Shown here piece by piece: positions 9,107 to 17,560 of a DNA stretch of 64,000 nucleotides. How positions within the stretch are numbered: position 1 is the first letter of the stretch; the number at the start of each line of letters is the position of its first letter. Position numbers and translations under genes: made by a program. The DNA is from Caballeronia humi (GTDB lineage: Bacteria; Pseudomonadota; Gammaproteobacteria; Burkholderiales; Burkholderiaceae), in the NCBI RefSeq assembly GCF_001544475.1, contig NZ_FCNW02000012.1:62001-126000 (forward strand), written 5' to 3'. The notes under the pieces are model-generated. The model made no database searches. It was not told the origin of the DNA and worked only from the letters and a program-made list of their open reading frames with translations.

Positions 9107-9784
9107 ATGGCCTATGAACTTCAATTTGGCGATCTCGGCGAATACGTCGGGATGTTCACGAGCGGCGCCGCAACGACGCTCGCCCTCACCGCTGTATCGA
9201 CGGCGCTCGGCATCGCCGTCGGCGTAGCGGGTGCGGCGGGCAGCGGCAGCAAGCACACATGGCTGCGCGGGCTCGTGCGAGGCTATGTCGAAGCGATCCG
9301 CAACACGCCGTTCATCGTGCAACTGTTCTTCGTGTTCTTCGGCCTACCCGCACTGGGCGTGCATCTCGGCGAATACACGGCGGCCGTTCTCGCGATGACG
9401 CTCAACCTCGGCGCGTATTCGGTCGAGATCATCCGCTCGGGAATCGCCGCGGTGCCGAAGGGGCATCTGGAAGCGGCGGCATCGCTTGCGATGTCGCGCG
9501 GACAGACCTTCCGGCACGTCGTATTGCCGCAGGCGATCGCCAAGGTCTTCCCCGCGCTATCGAGCCAGATCGTCATTACGATGCTCGGCTCGGCTGTCGT
9601 CTCGCAGATCTCGGTGCCTGACCTGACCTATGCGGCAAGCTACATCCAGTCGCGCAACTTCCGCGCGTTCGAAACGTACTTTTTGATCACGGCGGCCTAT
9701 CTCGTGATGGCGATCATTTTGCGCTGGCTCCTGAACTCGGCCGGCAAGCGTCTCTTCTCACGAAATCTGCGAGGCGCGCGATGA
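9107..9784 (+). CDS. Polar amino acid ABC transporter permease 1
   Basis: This 225-residue permease of the His/Glu/Gln/Arg/opine family has about five helices. Conserved segments are RGYVEAIRNTPFIVQLFFVFFGLP near the N-terminus and the EAA loop AAASLAMSRGQTFRHVVLPQA, which contacts the ATPase. Its last codons overlap the ATG of the second permease by four bases (ATGA), so the two are translated together and probably form a heterodimer. Confidence 0.92.
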   Translation: MAYELQFGDLGEYVGMFTSGAATTLALTAVSTALGIAVGVAGAAGSGSKHTWLRGLVRGYVEAIRNTPFIVQLFFVFFGLPALGVHLGEYTAAVLAMTLNLGAYSVEIIRSGIAAVPKGHLEAAASLAMSRGQTFRHVVLPQAIAKVFPALSSQIVITMLGSAVVSQISVPDLTYAASYIQSRNFRAFETYFLITAAYLVMAIILRWLLNSAGKRLFSRNLRGAR

Positions 9785-10431
9785 TCGAATTCACCTTTGA
9801 GCAGATCCTTACGAACCTATTGCTCGCCGCGCGCTGGACGATCGTTTTGTCGATCGTGTCGTTCATTGCGGGCGGTGTGGTCGGCTTTGCGCTGCTTGTG
9901 ATGCGTGTATCGAAGTCGCGCTTGCTGCGCACGGTCGTGAAGGGCTATATCGAAGTGTTTCAGGGCACGCCGCTGCTGATGCAACTGTTCCTCGTGTTCT
10001 TCGGCTTGCCGCTGCTTGGCATCGAAGTGTCGCCGTGGATCGCCGCGACGGTCGGTCTCACGCTCTTCACGAGCGCTTATCTCGCGGAAATCTGGCGCGG
10101 CTGCGTGGAGGCGGTTCCAAAGGGGCAATGGGAAGCGTCGTCGAGTCTCGCGATGAATTACTTCGAGCAGCTTCGTCATGTGATTTTGCCTCAGGCCGCG
10201 CGCATCGCAGTGGGTCCGACGGTCGGCTTTGGCGTGCAGGCCGTGAAGGACACGGCGCTCGTCTCGATCATCGGCTTCACCGAACTCACCAAGGCCGGCA
10301 CGATGATTTCGAACGCCACGTTCAAGCCGTTTCTCGTGTATGGCCTCGTCGCCGTGATTTATTTCGTGCTTTGTTATCCGCTCACTCGCTACGCGCGCAC
10401 GCTGGAAAGGAAATGGAATGCCGCTCGTTGA
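9781..10431 (+). CDS. Polar amino acid ABC transporter permease 2
   Basis: This 216-residue permease is paralogous to its upstream neighbour. It has the same family segments: KGYIEVFQGTPLLMQLFLVFFGLP and the EAA loop EASSSLAMNYFEQLRHVILPQA. The start overlaps the previous stop by four bases. Its C-terminus overlaps the ATPase start by 14 bases. Confidence 0.92.
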   Translation: MIEFTFEQILTNLLLAARWTIVLSIVSFIAGGVVGFALLVMRVSKSRLLRTVVKGYIEVFQGTPLLMQLFLVFFGLPLLGIEVSPWIAATVGLTLFTSAYLAEIWRGCVEAVPKGQWEASSSLAMNYFEQLRHVILPQAARIAVGPTVGFGVQAVKDTALVSIIGFTELTKAGTMISNATFKPFLVYGLVAVIYFVLCYPLTRYARTLERKWNAAR

Positions 10432-11137
10432 AACACGCAATCTCCAGAAGCAGTTTGGATCGAACCAGGTCCTGAAGGGCATCGATTTTTCGGTCGAACC
10501 GGGACAGGTCGTGGCGATCATCGGACGTAGTGGCTCGGGCAAGAGCACGCTGCTGCGCACGTTGAACGGCCTTGAGAGCATCGATGAAGGCTCGATCGAA
10601 ATCGACGGCGAACACATGGATGCGCGCCATGCGGATTTGCGTGCGCTGCGCTTGAAAGTCGGCATGGTGTTTCAGCAATACAACCTCTTTCCGCATCTGA
10701 CGGCTGGGCAAAATGTGATGCTCGCGCAGACGGTGGTCAAGAAAGTGCACAAGGCGAAGGCTCGCGCGACTGCCGAACAAGTGCTCGAACGTGTTGGTCT
10801 TGCCGACAAGTTCAATGCTTATCCGGAGCAACTGTCGGGCGGTCAACAGCAGCGCGTTGCGATCGCGCGGGCGCTTGCGATGAAGCCTACCGTTCTGCTT
10901 TGCGATGAGATTACTTCGGCGCTCGATCCTGAACTGGTCGGTGAGGTGCTCGCCGTTGTGGAAGACCTCGCGCGCGACGGGATGACCCTGATCATGGTCA
11001 CGCATGAGATGCGCTTCGCGCGACGGGTGAGCAACAAGGTCGTATTCATGCACCAAGGGCGTGTGTGGGAAAGCGGCACGCCGGAGGAGATTTTTGAACG
11101 GCCGACCACGATTGAACTTCAGAAGTTTATTCAATGA
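10418..11137 (+). CDS. Polar amino acid ABC transporter ATPase
   Basis: This 239-residue GlnQ/HisP-type ATPase has Walker A GRSGSGKST, Q-loop FQQYNLFPHLTAGQN, signature LSGGQQQRVAIARAL, Walker B VLLCDEITSALDPE and switch histidine in VTHEMRFA. It closes the four-gene importer 8277-11137. In Burkholderiaceae such importers are not normally part of the urease operon, so the block appears inserted between ureD and ureA. No clear terminator follows; a run of GGGGT repeats comes instead. Confidence 0.93.
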   Translation: MPLVETRNLQKQFGSNQVLKGIDFSVEPGQVVAIIGRSGSGKSTLLRTLNGLESIDEGSIEIDGEHMDARHADLRALRLKVGMVFQQYNLFPHLTAGQNVMLAQTVVKKVHKAKARATAEQVLERVGLADKFNAYPEQLSGGQQQRVAIARALAMKPTVLLCDEITSALDPELVGEVLAVVEDLARDGMTLIMVTHEMRFARRVSNKVVFMHQGRVWESGTPEEIFERPTTIELQKFIQ

Positions 11138-11150
11138 GTTTTCATGGCCT

Positions 11151-11170
11151 GGGGTGGGGTGGGGTGGGGT
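11151..11170 (+). repeat. Four tandem GGGGT units (G-quadruplex-forming motif)
   Basis: Four perfect GGGGT units in a row satisfy the pattern of four G-tracts with single-base loops, a strong DNA/RNA G-quadruplex motif on the plus strand. It starts 14 bases after the ATPase stop codon and adjoins the left end of the large palindrome. It could pause transcription or contribute to 3' end formation, but this is inference. Confidence 0.8.
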
Positions 11171-11749
11171 TAAGTGAACACCGTTTGATGCGCTCGTGCT
11201 CCTATGGAACTTGCTTTCTTTTCGGTCTTTTAGCTCTGCCCCTGTCCGGGGCGGGACTCACTTTCTTTGCTGCTGCAAAGAAAGTAAGCAAAGAAAGCAG
11301 CTTCCAACCGCCAAATCTAACAATCCACCACTAGCCTTTGATTGGGATTGGCGCTGGAGAGTAAGTGTCGCCCTCACGGTGGACAGGGGCTTGGCTCGCG
11401 GACCCACTGTGGCAACGCGCAGTACAACGGACAGGTGCAGCGGTCATACATCCGTCCTCGCGCTACGCGCTCAGACGAGGGGTGCACCGCGCAGGGGATA
11501 AAGGCAAGAGGAGCGCAAACACAAGATGGTTTTTGTGAACCCCACGTCGGAGCGAAGCGAGGACGGAGCTAAACGGAGTGCATACCACTCCGAGGAAGTG
11601 CGCGTTGACGCAGTGGGTCCGCGAGCCAAGCCCGGTTCCATCGTGAGGGCGACACTTACTCTCCAGCGCCAATTCGTTCTTATGCGAGTGATGGACCGTT
11701 AGCACTGGCGGTGGGAAGCTGCTTTCTTTGCTTACTTTCTTTGCAGCAG

Positions 11750-11803
11750 TGTATAGACCGGAGACATCGCTGACAGGTGTGCGAGGACATGGTTGACACT
11801 TTC
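11750..11803 (+). repeat. IS left terminal inverted repeat (54 bp)
   Basis: It is identical to the reverse complement of 12977-13030 over all 54 bases. The last base pairs overlap the transposase stop codon. Confidence 0.95.
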
Positions 11804-12950
11804 ATATTGATGCATCCGGCTGGTTCAGGTCAAAGGTCATGAGTCGATGATGAGCGAAATACAGGTCATAGACGTCAGCTTTGCGCGGGCTGGGACGCGC
11901 TGCCACATCCATCCTGTGCAGTGCGCTCGATACCTTCAGTCGATGCCCGCGAAAGGTCAGCTTGCCGTTCCAGCCCACACGCAGCACTTCGTCGTCGGGG
12001 CCGTATTCGACCGGTGCCAGCGTGCTTGGCATCGCTCGCGGGCTCGGCCGGTAACGTCGGCCGGGCGTGTCCAGCTCGATACCTTCGTGCGGCCGCTGGT
12101 GGTTGTAAATCTCGCGCCAGCGATCAAACCCGGCCTGCACCTCGGTGTGCGTGACGAAGCTGCGGCCATTGAGCACCTCGGCCTTGAGCGAACGGTGAAA
12201 GCGCTCGTCCTTGCCATTGGTCTGAGGATGATAGGGACGGCTGAAGCTGATCTGAATGCCCAGACGGATCAACCAGATCGCCAACTCCGACAGTTGCCCC
12301 GACTTGCCCGGCGAGCCCCAGGGCGCGCCGTTATCGGTGTTGATCTGCACCGGCAGCCCGTATTGGGCGAAGGTGCGTTGCAAGTGCGCGCGTACCGTTT
12401 CGGTCTGGGTCGAACTGCAGGCTTGCAGCGCCACGTTAAAGCGCGAGCAGTCGTCGAGCACCGTGAGCGGGTAACAGCGCCCCTCGCTCAGCGTGCCGAA
12501 GTCGCCCTTGAAGTCCATCTGCCACAACTCGTTGGGTTGAGCGCGCTCAAAGCGCTGCCAGGCGGTGGCATCGGCCGAGGCTTGCTCGTCAATGAGGCCG
12601 CGGCGTTTCAAGATCGAATTCACAGTGCTGGGCACGGGCGCGGGCGCGACACCGAGATCGGCGAGCCGGCGACTGATCTTGCGCGCGCCCCAGGCGGGAT
12701 GCTCGGCACGCACCTGCAGCACGCGCTGCTCGATCTCGGGCGCGCTCCTGGCTGGACTGCTCCGCGGTCTACGAGAGCGATCGGCAAGCGCTTCGGGCCC
12801 TTCGTCTCGATAGCGTTTGAGCCATTTATAGCCGGTCTGCCGACTGACGCCGAAGCGCTGGCACAACTCGGTCATGGACAGCTCCTGGGGCTGGGCAAGG
12901 GTGACGAAATCATGACGAAGCTTCATGGTGTCTCGCGGGCTCCACGGCAT
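11802..12950 (-). CDS. IS481 family transposase
   Basis: This 382-residue transposase starts MPW, as IS481 proteins commonly do. It has an N-terminal helix-turn-helix (SMTELCQRFGVSRQTGYKWLKRY, residues 25-47) and a second DNA-binding region. An integrase-core (rve) domain follows, with the catalytic triad visible as D in WQMDFKGDF, D in INTDNGAPWG and E in NGKDERFHRSLK. The C-terminal region contains the NHQRPHEGI segment. No frameshift or stop is seen, so the enzyme is probably functional. The stop codon lies at the inner edge of the left terminal repeat. Confidence 0.95.
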   Translation of the reverse strand: MPWSPRDTMKLRHDFVTLAQPQELSMTELCQRFGVSRQTGYKWLKRYRDEGPEALADRSRRPRSSPARSAPEIEQRVLQVRAEHPAWGARKISRRLADLGVAPAPVPSTVNSILKRRGLIDEQASADATAWQRFERAQPNELWQMDFKGDFGTLSEGRCYPLTVLDDCSRFNVALQACSSTQTETVRAHLQRTFAQYGLPVQINTDNGAPWGSPGKSGQLSELAIWLIRLGIQISFSRPYHPQTNGKDERFHRSLKAEVLNGRSFVTHTEVQAGFDRWREIYNHQRPHEGIELDTPGRRYRPSPRAMPSTLAPVEYGPDDEVLRVGWNGKLTFRGHRLKVSSALHRMDVAARPSPRKADVYDLYFAHHRLMTFDLNQPDASI

Positions 12951-12976
12951 GGTCGGCTCCGGGCATCTCGATGCTC

Positions 12977-13030
12977 GAAAGTGTCAACCATGTCCTCGCA
13001 CACCTGTCAGCGATGTCTCCGGTCTATACA
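12977..13030 (-). repeat. IS right terminal inverted repeat (54 bp)
   Basis: It is a perfect reverse complement of 11750-11803. It lies just upstream of the transposase start, so it should overlap the transposase promoter. Confidence 0.95.
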
Positions 13031-13182
13031 CTGCTGCAAAGAAAGTGAGTCCCGCCCCGGACAGGGGCAAAGCTAATAGACCGTTAAGAATGCAAGTTCC
13101 ACAAAAGCACGAGCGCATCAAACGGTGTAACTTAACGAACGTAACGCAACCCGCCTAAAGCGAAGCGAAACAAGACCGACCG

Positions 13183-13485
13183 ATGAAACTCACCCCCAGA
13201 GAAAAAGACAAGCTACTGATCTTCACAGCCGCACTGCTAGCGGAACGCCGCCGCGCCCGCGGCTTGAAACTGAACTACCCTGAAGCGGTCGCCTTCATCT
13301 CAGCCGCGCTGATGGAAGCGGCTCGCGACGGCAAGACCGTCGCCGAGGTAATGCACTACGGCACCACCTTGCTGACCCGCGATGACGTCATGGAAGGCGT
13401 CCCCGAGATGATCTCCGATATCCAGATCGAAGCCACCTTCCCCGACGGCACGAAGCTCGTCACCGTCCATCATCCGATCCCCTGA
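13183..13485 (+). CDS. ureA: Urease gamma subunit
   Basis: This 100-residue structural subunit of urease (urea + water to ammonia + CO2, cytoplasm) matches the family over its full length: [41 protein letters not shown] and a C-terminal VHHPIP. It begins 47 bases after the palindrome end, so it is no longer directly joined to ureD. I see no strong Shine-Dalgarno sequence and no sigma-54 element in 13031-13182. The gene depends either on readthrough or on an unrecognised promoter in this short gap or at the IS end. Confidence 0.97.
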   Translation: MKLTPREKDKLLIFTAALLAERRRARGLKLNYPEAVAFISAALMEAARDGKTVAEVMHYGTTLLTRDDVMEGVPEMISDIQIEATFPDGTKLVTVHHPIP

Positions 13486-13504
13486 TCGAAGAGGAACCCG
13501 CGCC

Positions 13505-13810
13505 ATGATCCCCGGCGAATATCTGATCGACGACGGCGAACACGAACTCAACGCAGGCCGCGAAACCGTATCGGTCATCGTGTCGAATACCGGCGACCGC
13601 CCCGTACAGGTCGGCTCGCACTACCACTTCTACGAAGTCAACACAGCGCTCGTCTTCGAACGCGATAAAGCACGCGGCTTTCGCCTGAACATCACAGCGG
13701 GCACCGCCGTGCGCTTCGAGCCGGGACAGGAACGCACCGTCGAGCTCATCGCGCTCGCGGGCGATCGCGCCGTCTACGGCTTCAACGGTCTCGTGATGGG
13801 ACCGCTCTGA
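13505..13810 (+). CDS. ureB: Urease beta subunit
   Basis: This 101-residue beta subunit begins [20 protein letters not shown] and has the typical [19 protein letters not shown] segment. It assembles with UreA and UreC into the (abc)3 enzyme. A GAGGAA ribosome site lies just upstream, and the gene sits 19 bases after ureA. Confidence 0.97.
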   Translation: MIPGEYLIDDGEHELNAGRETVSVIVSNTGDRPVQVGSHYHFYEVNTALVFERDKARGFRLNITAGTAVRFEPGQERTVELIALAGDRAVYGFNGLVMGPL

Positions 13811-13830
13811 CTCTATCGGGATAAAAAGCA

Positions 13831-15537
13831 ATGACGCTACGCATCGGCCGCCGCGCCTACGCGGAAATGTTCGGCCCGACCACCGGCGACCGTGTCCGTC
13901 TCGCCGACACCGACCTCATAATCGAAGTCGAACGCGACTTCACCACCTATGGCGAAGAAGTGAAATTCGGCGGCGGCAAAGTGATCCGCGACGGCATGGG
14001 CCAGTCGCAACGCGTCGCGGACGACGTCGTCGATACGGTCGTCACCAATGCGCTGATCCTCGATCACTGGGGCATCGTGAAAGCCGACATCGGCATCAAG
14101 GGCGGACGCATCTTCGCCATCGGCAAGGCGGGTAATCCCGACATCCAGCCCGGCGTGACGATCGCGATCGGCGCAGCCACGGAAGTGATCGCGGGCGAAG
14201 GCATGATCGTGACGGCGGGCGGTATCGATTCGCACATCCACTTCATCAGCCCGCAACAGATCGATGAAGCACTGGCAAGCGGCGTGACGACTATGCTCGG
14301 CGGCGGCACCGGCCCCGCCACCGGCACGAACGCGACCACCTGCACGCCGGGTCCGTGGCACATCGAACGCATGCTGCAGGCCGCCGACGGCTGGCCCGTC
14401 AACCTGGGCTTTCTCGGCAAGGGCAACGCGAGCCTTCCAGCGCCGCTCGTCGAGCAAATCAAGGCGGGCGCGATCGGCCTGAAGCTGCACGAAGACTGGG
14501 GCACGACGCCCGCCGCGATCGACAACTGCCTCTCGGTCGCCGACGATACCGACACGCAAGTCGCCATCCATACCGATACATTGAACGAAGCGGGCTTCGT
14601 CGAAACGACGGTCGCCGCGTTCAAGGGCCGCACAATCCACACGTATCACACGGAGGGCGCGGGCGGCGGTCATGCGCCGGACATCATCAAGGTCTGCGGC
14701 GAATCGAACGTGCTGCCCTCGTCGACGAATCCAACGCGCCCCTACACCATCAACACGCTCGACGAACACCTCGACATGCTGATGGTCTGCCATCACCTCG
14801 ATCCGTCGATTGCGGAAGACATCGCGTTCGCCGAGTCGCGCATCCGCCGCGAGACGATCGCCGCCGAAGACATCCTGCACGATCTCGGCGCGCTTTCGAT
14901 GCTCTCGTCCGATTCGCAGGCGATGGGACGTGTCGGCGAAGTCGTGATCCGCACCTGGCAGACCGCGCACAAGATGAAAGTGCAGCGCGGCACATTGCCC
15001 GAGGACAGCGCACGCAACGACAACTTCCGCGCGAAACGCTATGTCGCGAAGTACACGATCAACCCGGCGATCACACACGGCATCGCGCATGAAGTCGGAT
15101 CGATCGAGCCGGGCAAATGGGCCGACCTCGTGTTCTGGGAACCGGCGTTCTTCGGCGTGAAGCCCGCGATGATCGTAAAGGGCGGCATGATCGCGGTCGC
15201 GCAGATGGGCGACCCGAACGCATCGATTCCGACGCCGCAGCCAGTGCACTATCGCGAGATGTTCGCGACGCGCGGCGGGGCGCTCGGCAAAACGTCGCTC
15301 ACGTTTGTCTCGCAGATGGCGGCGGATGCGCGCATCGCCGATCGCTATGGTCTTTCGAAGCACGTCGTGCCTGTGAAGGATTGCCGCAAGATCACGAAGG
15401 CCGACATGATCCACAACGCGTGGCAACCGTCGATCACCGTCGATCCCGAAACGTATCAGGTGGTCGCGAACGGCCAGTTGCTGACCTGCGATCCCGCCAC
15501 CGTGCTGCCAATGGCGCAGCGCTATTTCCTCTTCTGA
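13831..15537 (+). CDS. ureC: Urease alpha (catalytic) subunit
   Basis: This 568-residue catalytic subunit carries the dinuclear nickel centre. Nickel ligands are visible as His135 and His137 (DSHIHF), the carbamylated lysine Lys218 (GLKLHEDW), histidines in AIHTDTLNE and [13 protein letters not shown], and Asp361 (SDSQAMGR). The mobile flap carries Cys320-His321 (MVCHHLDPS). All positions agree within a residue with the known Klebsiella numbering, and the length is normal. It is 20 bases downstream of ureB and clearly co-transcribed. Confidence 0.98.
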   Translation: MTLRIGRRAYAEMFGPTTGDRVRLADTDLIIEVERDFTTYGEEVKFGGGKVIRDGMGQSQRVADDVVDTVVTNALILDHWGIVKADIGIKGGRIFAIGKAGNPDIQPGVTIAIGAATEVIAGEGMIVTAGGIDSHIHFISPQQIDEALASGVTTMLGGGTGPATGTNATTCTPGPWHIERMLQAADGWPVNLGFLGKGNASLPAPLVEQIKAGAIGLKLHEDWGTTPAAIDNCLSVADDTDTQVAIHTDTLNEAGFVETTVAAFKGRTIHTYHTEGAGGGHAPDIIKVCGESNVLPSSTNPTRPYTINTLDEHLDMLMVCHHLDPSIAEDIAFAESRIRRETIAAEDILHDLGALSMLSSDSQAMGRVGEVVIRTWQTAHKMKVQRGTLPEDSARNDNFRAKRYVAKYTINPAITHGIAHEVGSIEPGKWADLVFWEPAFFGVKPAMIVKGGMIAVAQMGDPNASIPTPQPVHYREMFATRGGALGKTSLTFVSQMAADARIADRYGLSKHVVPVKDCRKITKADMIHNAWQPSITVDPETYQVVANGQLLTCDPATVLPMAQRYFLF

Positions 15538-15540
15538 ACC

Positions 15541-16113
15541 ATGCGTACGATCGACAAACGTCTCACCGCGAAGCTCGCGCCCGTGCTGATCAAGCGCGCC
15601 GCGACGCTCACCCTTCCCTTCGATGCGCGCTGCAAGAGCCGCCTCGCCACAACGCTCGACACGGGTGAGGACGTTGCGCTCGTGATGCCGCGCGGCTCGG
15701 TACTGCGCGATGGCGACGTGCTCGTCGCTGATGATGGCGCGCTGGTTCGCGTGATCGCGGCGGCACAGGACGTGCTCGTCGTGCGCGCGCCGGATGCGCT
15801 GACGCTCACGCGTGCCGCCTACCATCTCGGCAACCGACACACGCCGGTGGAAGTGAGCGCGGATCATCTGAAGCTCGAAGCCGATCCGGTGCTCGAAGAC
15901 ATGTTGCGGCGTCTCGGCGCGCAAGTCGAGCACGCATCGCAGCCGTTCCAGCCGGAAACGGGCGCGTACGGCGGCGGCCACAAGCATGGTCACGACGAAA
16001 CCTTCACCGAGGACTACGCGCTCGCGCAGAAGGTCTTCGATGAACATCATGGTCATGACCACGACCACGATCATTCGACTTGCGGACACGACCACGGTCA
16101 TGCGCATCGCTGA
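15541..16113 (+). CDS. ureE: Urease nickel metallochaperone UreE
   Basis: This 190-residue dimeric nickel carrier hands Ni(II) to the UreDFG-apourease complex. The N-terminal half (residues 1-75) is the peptide-binding domain. The central metal-binding domain carries the conserved NRHTPVEV segment with the bridging histidine. The last 45 residues are very His/Asp rich ([28 protein letters not shown]), giving extra nickel-storage capacity as in Klebsiella UreE. It starts three bases after the ureC stop and overlaps ureF by 14 bases. Confidence 0.96.
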   Translation: MRTIDKRLTAKLAPVLIKRAATLTLPFDARCKSRLATTLDTGEDVALVMPRGSVLRDGDVLVADDGALVRVIAAAQDVLVVRAPDALTLTRAAYHLGNRHTPVEVSADHLKLEADPVLEDMLRRLGAQVEHASQPFQPETGAYGGGHKHGHDETFTEDYALAQKVFDEHHGHDHDHDHSTCGHDHGHAHR

Positions 16114-16780
16114 ACTCACTGCGTTGCTGCATCTCGCGTCGCCTGCGTTGCCGATCGGCGCGTTCAGTTATTCGCAGGGTCTTGAAGCCGCGATCGAACA
16201 CGGCCTGATCCACGATGGCGATACCGCGCGCAACTGGATCGCGAGCGGCCTCACGCATGTGCTCGCGCGCGGCGAATTGCCGTTCCTCGCGCATCAGATC
16301 CAACGCTGGCGCATGCATGAAGCTAGCGCGCTCGCCATCGCGGATGAAGAATTCCTCGCGAGCCGCGAATCAGCGGAACTGCGGCGCGAGACGCAGCAGA
16401 TGGGCTGGTCGCTCGCGCAGTTGTGTACGTCGCTCGAATGGGGCGACGCAGAACGACGCGCGACGCTGAACGCCCTGAAGCCGATCGCGCAGCCGACCGC
16501 CTTCGCGTTCGCCGCCCACGCGCACGACATCGCGCCCGAATCGGCATTAGCGGCCTACGCCTTCGGCTGGGTCGAGAATCAGGCGGCCGCGGCGCTTAAG
16601 GCCGTGCCGCTCGGGCAGCTCGCGGGGCAGCGGATCATCATCGCGTTGCGCGATCCGATCGATCGCGCGGTCGCGCACGCGCTCGCGACTCCGCCCGATC
16701 ACATCAACACTTTCGCGCCGCAACTGGGCATTCTGTCGGCTCGACACGAATCGCAGTATTCGCGGCTCTTTCGCTCCTGA
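16100..16780 (+). CDS. ureF: Urease accessory protein UreF
   Basis: This 226-residue all-helical UreF binds UreD and recruits UreG for GTP-dependent nickel insertion. The start [20 protein letters not shown] matches the family, followed by [16 protein letters not shown]. The start codon lies inside the ureE 3' end, so translation is coupled. In-frame ATGs further upstream are within the ureE His-rich tail and are unlikely starts. Confidence 0.95.
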   Translation: MRIAELTALLHLASPALPIGAFSYSQGLEAAIEHGLIHDGDTARNWIASGLTHVLARGELPFLAHQIQRWRMHEASALAIADEEFLASRESAELRRETQQMGWSLAQLCTSLEWGDAERRATLNALKPIAQPTAFAFAAHAHDIAPESALAAYAFGWVENQAAAALKAVPLGQLAGQRIIIALRDPIDRAVAHALATPPDHINTFAPQLGILSARHESQYSRLFRS

Positions 16781-16794
16781 AGAACTCATCGAAC

Positions 16795-17445
16795 ATGAAC
16801 ACGCCCGCCTATTCCGCCGCTCATCGCCGAACCAAGAAACTGCCGCCGTTGCGCGTCGGCGTCGGAGGTCCGGTCGGCTCCGGCAAGACCACGCTGCTCG
16901 AAATGCTGTGCAAGGCGATGCGCGAAAAGTACGACCTCGTCGCGATCACCAACGACATTTACACGAAGGAGGACCAGCGCCTCCTGACCGTCGCGGGCGC
17001 GTTGCCGGCCGAGCGCATCATGGGCGTCGAGACGGGCGGCTGCCCGCACACGGCGATCCGTGAGGATGCGTCGATCAATCTCGAAGCGGTCGACCAGATG
17101 ATCGCGCGCTTTCCCGATGCCGACATCGTGTTCATCGAATCGGGCGGCGACAATCTGGCGGCGACCTTCAGCCCGGAACTGTCGGACCTGACGATCTACG
17201 TGATCGACGTCGCGGGCGGCGAGAAGATTCCGCGCAAGGGCGGCCCGGGAATTACGAAATCGGACCTGCTCGTGATCAACAAGACCGATCTCGCGCCCTA
17301 TGTCGGTGCAAACCTCGACGTGATGGCTTCCGATGCGAAAAAGATGCGCGGCGAGCGGCCGTTCGTGATGTGCAACCTGAAGGCGCTCGACGGGCTGGAT
17401 GAAGTGATCCGCTTCATCGAAAAGAAGGGCTTGCTCGCGGCTTGA
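16795..17445 (+). CDS. ureG: Urease accessory GTPase UreG
   Basis: This 216-residue SIMIBI-class GTPase drives nickel delivery. The P-loop is GPVGSGKT (residues 25-32), the metal-binding Cys-Pro-His motif is at residues 83-85 ([13 protein letters not shown]), the switch segment is [17 protein letters not shown], and the guanine-specificity motif is NKTDL. The length is usual. It closes the urease genes; a plus-strand glycosyltransferase follows without an obvious terminator. Confidence 0.97.
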   Translation: MNTPAYSAAHRRTKKLPPLRVGVGGPVGSGKTTLLEMLCKAMREKYDLVAITNDIYTKEDQRLLTVAGALPAERIMGVETGGCPHTAIREDASINLEAVDQMIARFPDADIVFIESGGDNLAATFSPELSDLTIYVIDVAGGEKIPRKGGPGITKSDLLVINKTDLAPYVGANLDVMASDAKKMRGERPFVMCNLKALDGLDEVIRFIEKKGLLAA

Positions 17446-17560
17446 GCACGAGAGCACGGCGGGCCGATTATGCGGCATGCCAAACGATTGCTGTAGCATG
17501 GCGGATTCGCAATTCGCATTGCTCGCCTGGCAACGGGCGAGAAACCGTACCGTGCCTCTC

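Larger units (their letters stand above)
11750..13030 (-). mobile_element. IS481-type insertion sequence, 1281 bp, apparently intact
   Basis: The element is bounded by perfect 54 bp inverted repeats beginning TGTATAGACCGGAGACATCG and encodes one DDE transposase on the minus strand. The TGT ends and single transposase frame fit the IS481 family. The flanks are CAG on the left and CTG on the right, so no direct target-site duplication is visible. The insertion point lies at the centre of a GCAAAG/CTTTGC dyad within the right arm of the larger palindrome. Confidence 0.9.
11169..13136. repeat. Large imperfect palindrome (about 690 bp without the insertion) split by an IS
   Basis: Read by eye, 11169 to about 11440 is the inverted complement of 11585-11749 continued at 13031-13136. 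Matching blocks are GTTAAGT...ACCGTTTGATGCGCTCGTGCT at the outer ends and CCCTGTCCGGGGCGGGACTCACTTTC. Further in are GCAAAGAAAGTAAGCAAAGAAAGCAGC, GGCGCTGGAGAGTAAGTGTC and TTGGCTCGCGGACCCACTG. Weaker symmetry continues towards a centre near 11500-11510. Uninterrupted reading frames here are not convincing, so this is a structural repeat rather than genes. The IS at 11750-13030 has split the right arm. Repeats with such AAAGAAAGTAAG cores are, from memory, multi-copy in Burkholderia-group genomes; this was not checked. Confidence 0.8.

Noticed and set aside
11253-11310. Repeated CTTTCTTTG/CAAAGAAAG units as a possible CRISPR or tandem array.
   Set aside because: The copies are arranged as inverted pairs within the palindrome, without regular spacers.
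11196-11705. Small open frames inside the large palindrome.
   Set aside because: They occur on both strands as mirror images, have no ribosome sites and no recognisable protein features. The symmetry of the DNA explains them.
11741-13040. A direct target-site duplication around the IS.
   Set aside because: The flanks (GCAG left, CTGC right) are inverted, not direct, copies. I could not find a direct repeat of 4-15 bases.
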